Of a stretch of 64,000 bases of DNA, positions 61,888-64,000 are shown piece after piece (position 1 is the stretch's first letter; each line of letters opens with the position of its first letter). The position numbers and the translations under genes are program-made. A model generated the notes under the pieces. It searched no databases. It worked only from the letters and a program-made list of their open reading frames with translations, and was not told the origin of the DNA. This DNA comes from Bacillota bacterium (lineage in GTDB: Bacteria; Bacillota; Desulfotomaculia; Desulfotomaculales; VENG01), in contig VENG01000005.1 of NCBI GenBank assembly GCA_009711705.1, positions 248,001 to 312,000 of the forward strand, read 5' to 3'.

Positions 61888-62424
61888 ATGAAAGAAAATG
61901 ATTGTAAGTGCGAGCATCTTTGGGCAGAATTCAATCAAACCCTGGAAAAGAATAGTGGGAAGCGCAGTGCATTAATTACTGTTTTACACAAAGCCCAGGA
62001 ATTATTCGGATATATACCCCGTGAAGTGCAAATTCGGATCGCCGAAGAATTAGAAATTCCACTGGCCGATGTGTATGGTGTCGTTACCTTTTATAATTTC
62101 TTTTCATTAAAACCCCAGGGGAAATACAAAATATCAGTTTGCAAAGGTACTTCTTGCTATGTCCGGGGAGCATCAGGAGTACTGGAGCGTTTTAGCAAGA
62201 CGTTGGGAGTAGGGCCCGGAGATTCTACTGATGACGGGCAATTCAGCATTGAGGTTGTACGCTGCCTGGGAGCTTGCGGGCTTTCTCCTGTGATGACCGT
62301 AAATAAAGACGTTTACGCACTGGTAAAGCAGGAAAGCATTCCTGAAATACTAGACAAATATGCAGCTGAAGAAGTCCAAGAAAGTGCAACTGATACTCTG
62401 CAAAAGGATCAACGTGAAACTTAA
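61888..62424 (+). CDS. hydC: HydC/NuoE-like [2Fe-2S] subunit of bifurcating hydrogenase
   Basis: The 178-aa protein is a thioredoxin-like [2Fe-2S] subunit (NuoE/HydC): SALITVLHKAQELFGYIPREVQIRIAEEL at the N-terminus, the four Cys in CKGTSCY and CLGACGLSPVMTVN. In HydABC-type electron-bifurcating hydrogenases it carries electrons between NADH and ferredoxin arms. The ATG has AAAGGAGGG upstream. The next gene, 14 bases on, is HydB/NuoF-like. Confidence 0.9.
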   Translation: MKENDCKCEHLWAEFNQTLEKNSGKRSALITVLHKAQELFGYIPREVQIRIAEELEIPLADVYGVVTFYNFFSLKPQGKYKISVCKGTSCYVRGASGVLERFSKTLGVGPGDSTDDGQFSIEVVRCLGACGLSPVMTVNKDVYALVKQESIPEILDKYAAEEVQESATDTLQKDQRET

Positions 62425-62438
62425 GGGGGTGGCAGTGA

Positions 62439-64000
62439 ATGAAAAAAATTAAAACGCCGGCAGAGTTGCATGAATGGAAGTTAGAGGCTGAAAAGAAGCT
62501 TCAACCACGGGAAAGCGGCACAAAGCAAGTCATGGTATGCTCTGACACCAACTGTAAAGTGTCCAAGGGAGAAGATCTTTATAACTGTCTGGTTGATGAA
62601 ATCAAGAAAGCCGGCCTGGAGGAAAAGGTATCGGTTTCTCAAACCGGATGCTTCGGTTTATGCCGTATTGGTCCCAATATGATGGTTTATCCGGAGCGGG
62701 TGTATTACTCTCAGATTTTACCTGAAGAAGTACCAAGATTGGTAAAGGAACACTTTGGACACGGGCGCATTGTAGAAAACCTGCTTTACCGCAACCCGGG
62801 TAGTCAAACTCCCGTAAGCAGATATGAGGATATTGATTTCTTCAAATATCAAAACCGGATTGTCCTCCGTAATTGCGGGTTTATTAACCCTGAGCGACTA
62901 GACGACTATGTTGCACAGGATGGTTACGCCGCCCTTTGTAAAGTAGTCAATGATATGTCCGCACCTGAAGTAATTGACGAGATTAAAACATCGGGCCTGC
63001 GAGGGCGCGGCGGTGCCGGTTTCTTAACCGGCATGAAATGGGAATTTGCTGCTAAGGCCGCCGGCGGGGAGAAATATATTATATGCAACGCTGACGAGGG
63101 CGACCCGGGTGCATTCATGGACCGCAGCGTTCTTGAGGGGGATCCGCACAGCGTACTGGAAGGGATGGCCATTGCAGGTTATGCCATTGGGGCTAATCAA
63201 GGATACATTTATATTCGGGCAGAATATCCAAGTGCAGTACAAAGACTGGAACTAGCCATCGAACAGGCCAGGGAATCAGGTTTCCTTGGTACAAACATTT
63301 TTGATACAGATTTTTCCTTTGACATTGATATTCGGTTAGGCGCAGGTGCCTTTGTTTGCGGTGAGGAAACGGCCTTAATTGCTTCAATTGAGGGCCGCCG
63401 CGGAGAACCCAGGCCCAAACCTCCATTCCCTGCTAACGCCGGTCTCTGGGGCAAGCCAACGATTATCAATAACGTGGAAACTCTAGCCAATATAGCAACA
63501 GTTATTCGCAACGGAGCTGACTGGTTTGCCGGTATAGGTACTGAAAAAAGTAAAGGAAGCAAGGTATTCGCATTGGCCGGCAAGATCAACAATAATGGCT
63601 TGGTAGAGGTTCCTATGGGTACTTCACTGGGAGATATTATCTTTGACATTGGCGGTGGAATACCGGGCGGTAAAAAGTTTAAAGCAGCTCAAACGGGTGG
63701 GCCCAGTGGCGGATGCATACCCACCCAGCATTTAAATACCCCCATGGATTATGAATCATTAACTGCCCTGGGTACCATCATGGGTTCCGGTGGACTTGTG
63801 GTCATGGATGAAGACACCTGTATGGTGGATCTAGCCAAATTCTTTATAGAGTTTGTGCAAGAGGAATCCTGCGGCCAGTGTTCCATGTGCCGCGTTGGAA
63901 CCAAGCGTATGTTTGAAATATTGGATCGTATTACCAAGGGACAGGGTCGTGAAGGGGACATTGATTTACTGCTTGAATTAGGGGAGGGAATCAAAGACGC
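62439..64000 (+). CDS. hydB: HydB/NuoF-like flavoprotein (truncated at window edge)
   Basis: The visible 520 residues are the HydB subunit. An N-terminal [2Fe-2S] thioredoxin-like domain (CSDTNCK, CFGLCRIGPN) is followed by the NuoF core: GLRGRGGAGFLTGMKWEFAA (NADH/FMN site), NADEGDPGAFMDR, GAGAFVCGEETALIASIEG, and ESCGQCSMCRVGTKRM (the [4Fe-4S] ligands). The open frame runs off base 64000. With HydC it forms the NADH arm of an electron-bifurcating [FeFe] hydrogenase; HydA should follow. ATG 62439 has AAGGGGGTGG upstream. Confidence 0.93.
   Translation, partial: MKKIKTPAELHEWKLEAEKKLQPRESGTKQVMVCSDTNCKVSKGEDLYNCLVDEIKKAGLEEKVSVSQTGCFGLCRIGPNMMVYPERVYYSQILPEEVPRLVKEHFGHGRIVENLLYRNPGSQTPVSRYEDIDFFKYQNRIVLRNCGFINPERLDDYVAQDGYAALCKVVNDMSAPEVIDEIKTSGLRGRGGAGFLTGMKWEFAAKAAGGEKYIICNADEGDPGAFMDRSVLEGDPHSVLEGMAIAGYAIGANQGYIYIRAEYPSAVQRLELAIEQARESGFLGTNIFDTDFSFDIDIRLGAGAFVCGEETALIASIEGRRGEPRPKPPFPANAGLWGKPTIINNVETLANIATVIRNGADWFAGIGTEKSKGSKVFALAGKINNNGLVEVPMGTSLGDIIFDIGGGIPGGKKFKAAQTGGPSGGCIPTQHLNTPMDYESLTALGTIMGSGGLVVMDEDTCMVDLAKFFIEFVQEESCGQCSMCRVGTKRMFEILDRITKGQGREGDIDLLLELGEGIKD

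Noticed and set aside
63024..63649. Several minus-strand frames inside hydB
   Set aside because: They are shadows of the hydB frame, which has clear NuoF motifs throughout.

Overview
The window looks like a chromosomal segment of a spore-forming, strictly anaerobic Gram-positive bacterium of the Peptococcaceae type (Desulfotomaculum-like). This is an inference from gene content: a SigI/RsgI pair, FixABCX electron-transfer genes with a ferredoxin-extended EtfA, a DUF3231 (spore-coat-like) protein, a HydABC-type bifurcating hydrogenase operon and several sigma-54 systems. Base composition is intermediate. No rRNA, tRNA, CRISPR array, prophage or intact transposase was seen. Both ends cut genes: a response regulator at base 1 and a HydB/NuoF-like subunit at base 64000.

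Layout. 1-13.1 kb: response regulator; sigI-rsgI with a SigI-like promoter; small membrane and secreted proteins; an MBL hydrolase behind a FadR-like operator; an ArAE exporter; a CaCA exchanger behind a structured leader that resembles the yybP-ykoY Mn2+ riboswitch; DedA; HtpX; MerR; DUF2062; a cold-shock protein; zinc-ribbon proteins. 13.2-18.5 kb: fixABCX with an upstream CRP/FNR-type palindrome, two tandem CBS-domain genes and a 43-aa membrane peptide. 18.7-25.0 kb: a sigma-54 module. Two near-identical -24/-12 promoters each precede a copy of a small two-helix membrane protein, followed by a TauE/SafE permease, an unknown protein, a sensor kinase and an NtrC-type activator.

25.1-32.7 kb: an amino-acid permease remnant, three flavoproteins, RecQ with an unusual C-terminal tail, a lipoprotein and a membrane-anchored MutS homologue. 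32.9-40.0 kb is visibly decaying. A c-di-GMP (GEMM) riboswitch precedes a wrecked DUF342/FapA-like gene, and two nearby genes (DUF2339 protein and a nucleobase permease) are each interrupted by a single in-frame TAG. 40-48 kb: a preQ1-I riboswitch with a queuosine-precursor transporter, rhodanese lipoprotein, DUF2294, carbonic-anhydrase-like protein, DUF3231, an RND pump and a methyltransferase. 48-56.7 kb: MoxR-DUF58-DUF4129, a VTT membrane protein, and an ABC transporter with an OmpR-type two-component system.

56.7-64 kb: a metal-ATPase cluster (HMA chaperone, P1B ATPase with a CPG motif, thioredoxin-like protein). It is followed by a regulator that fuses an [FeFe]-hydrogenase-like domain to a sigma-54 AAA+ domain and a Fis-type HTH, placed directly upstream of hydC-hydB. 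The intergenic region carries a GG-N10-GC sigma-54 promoter candidate, a palindrome and direct repeats. This suggests a self-contained redox- or H2-responsive switch for the hydrogenase operon, and it is the most attractive system here together with the sigma-54/TauE module and the paired amber interruptions.
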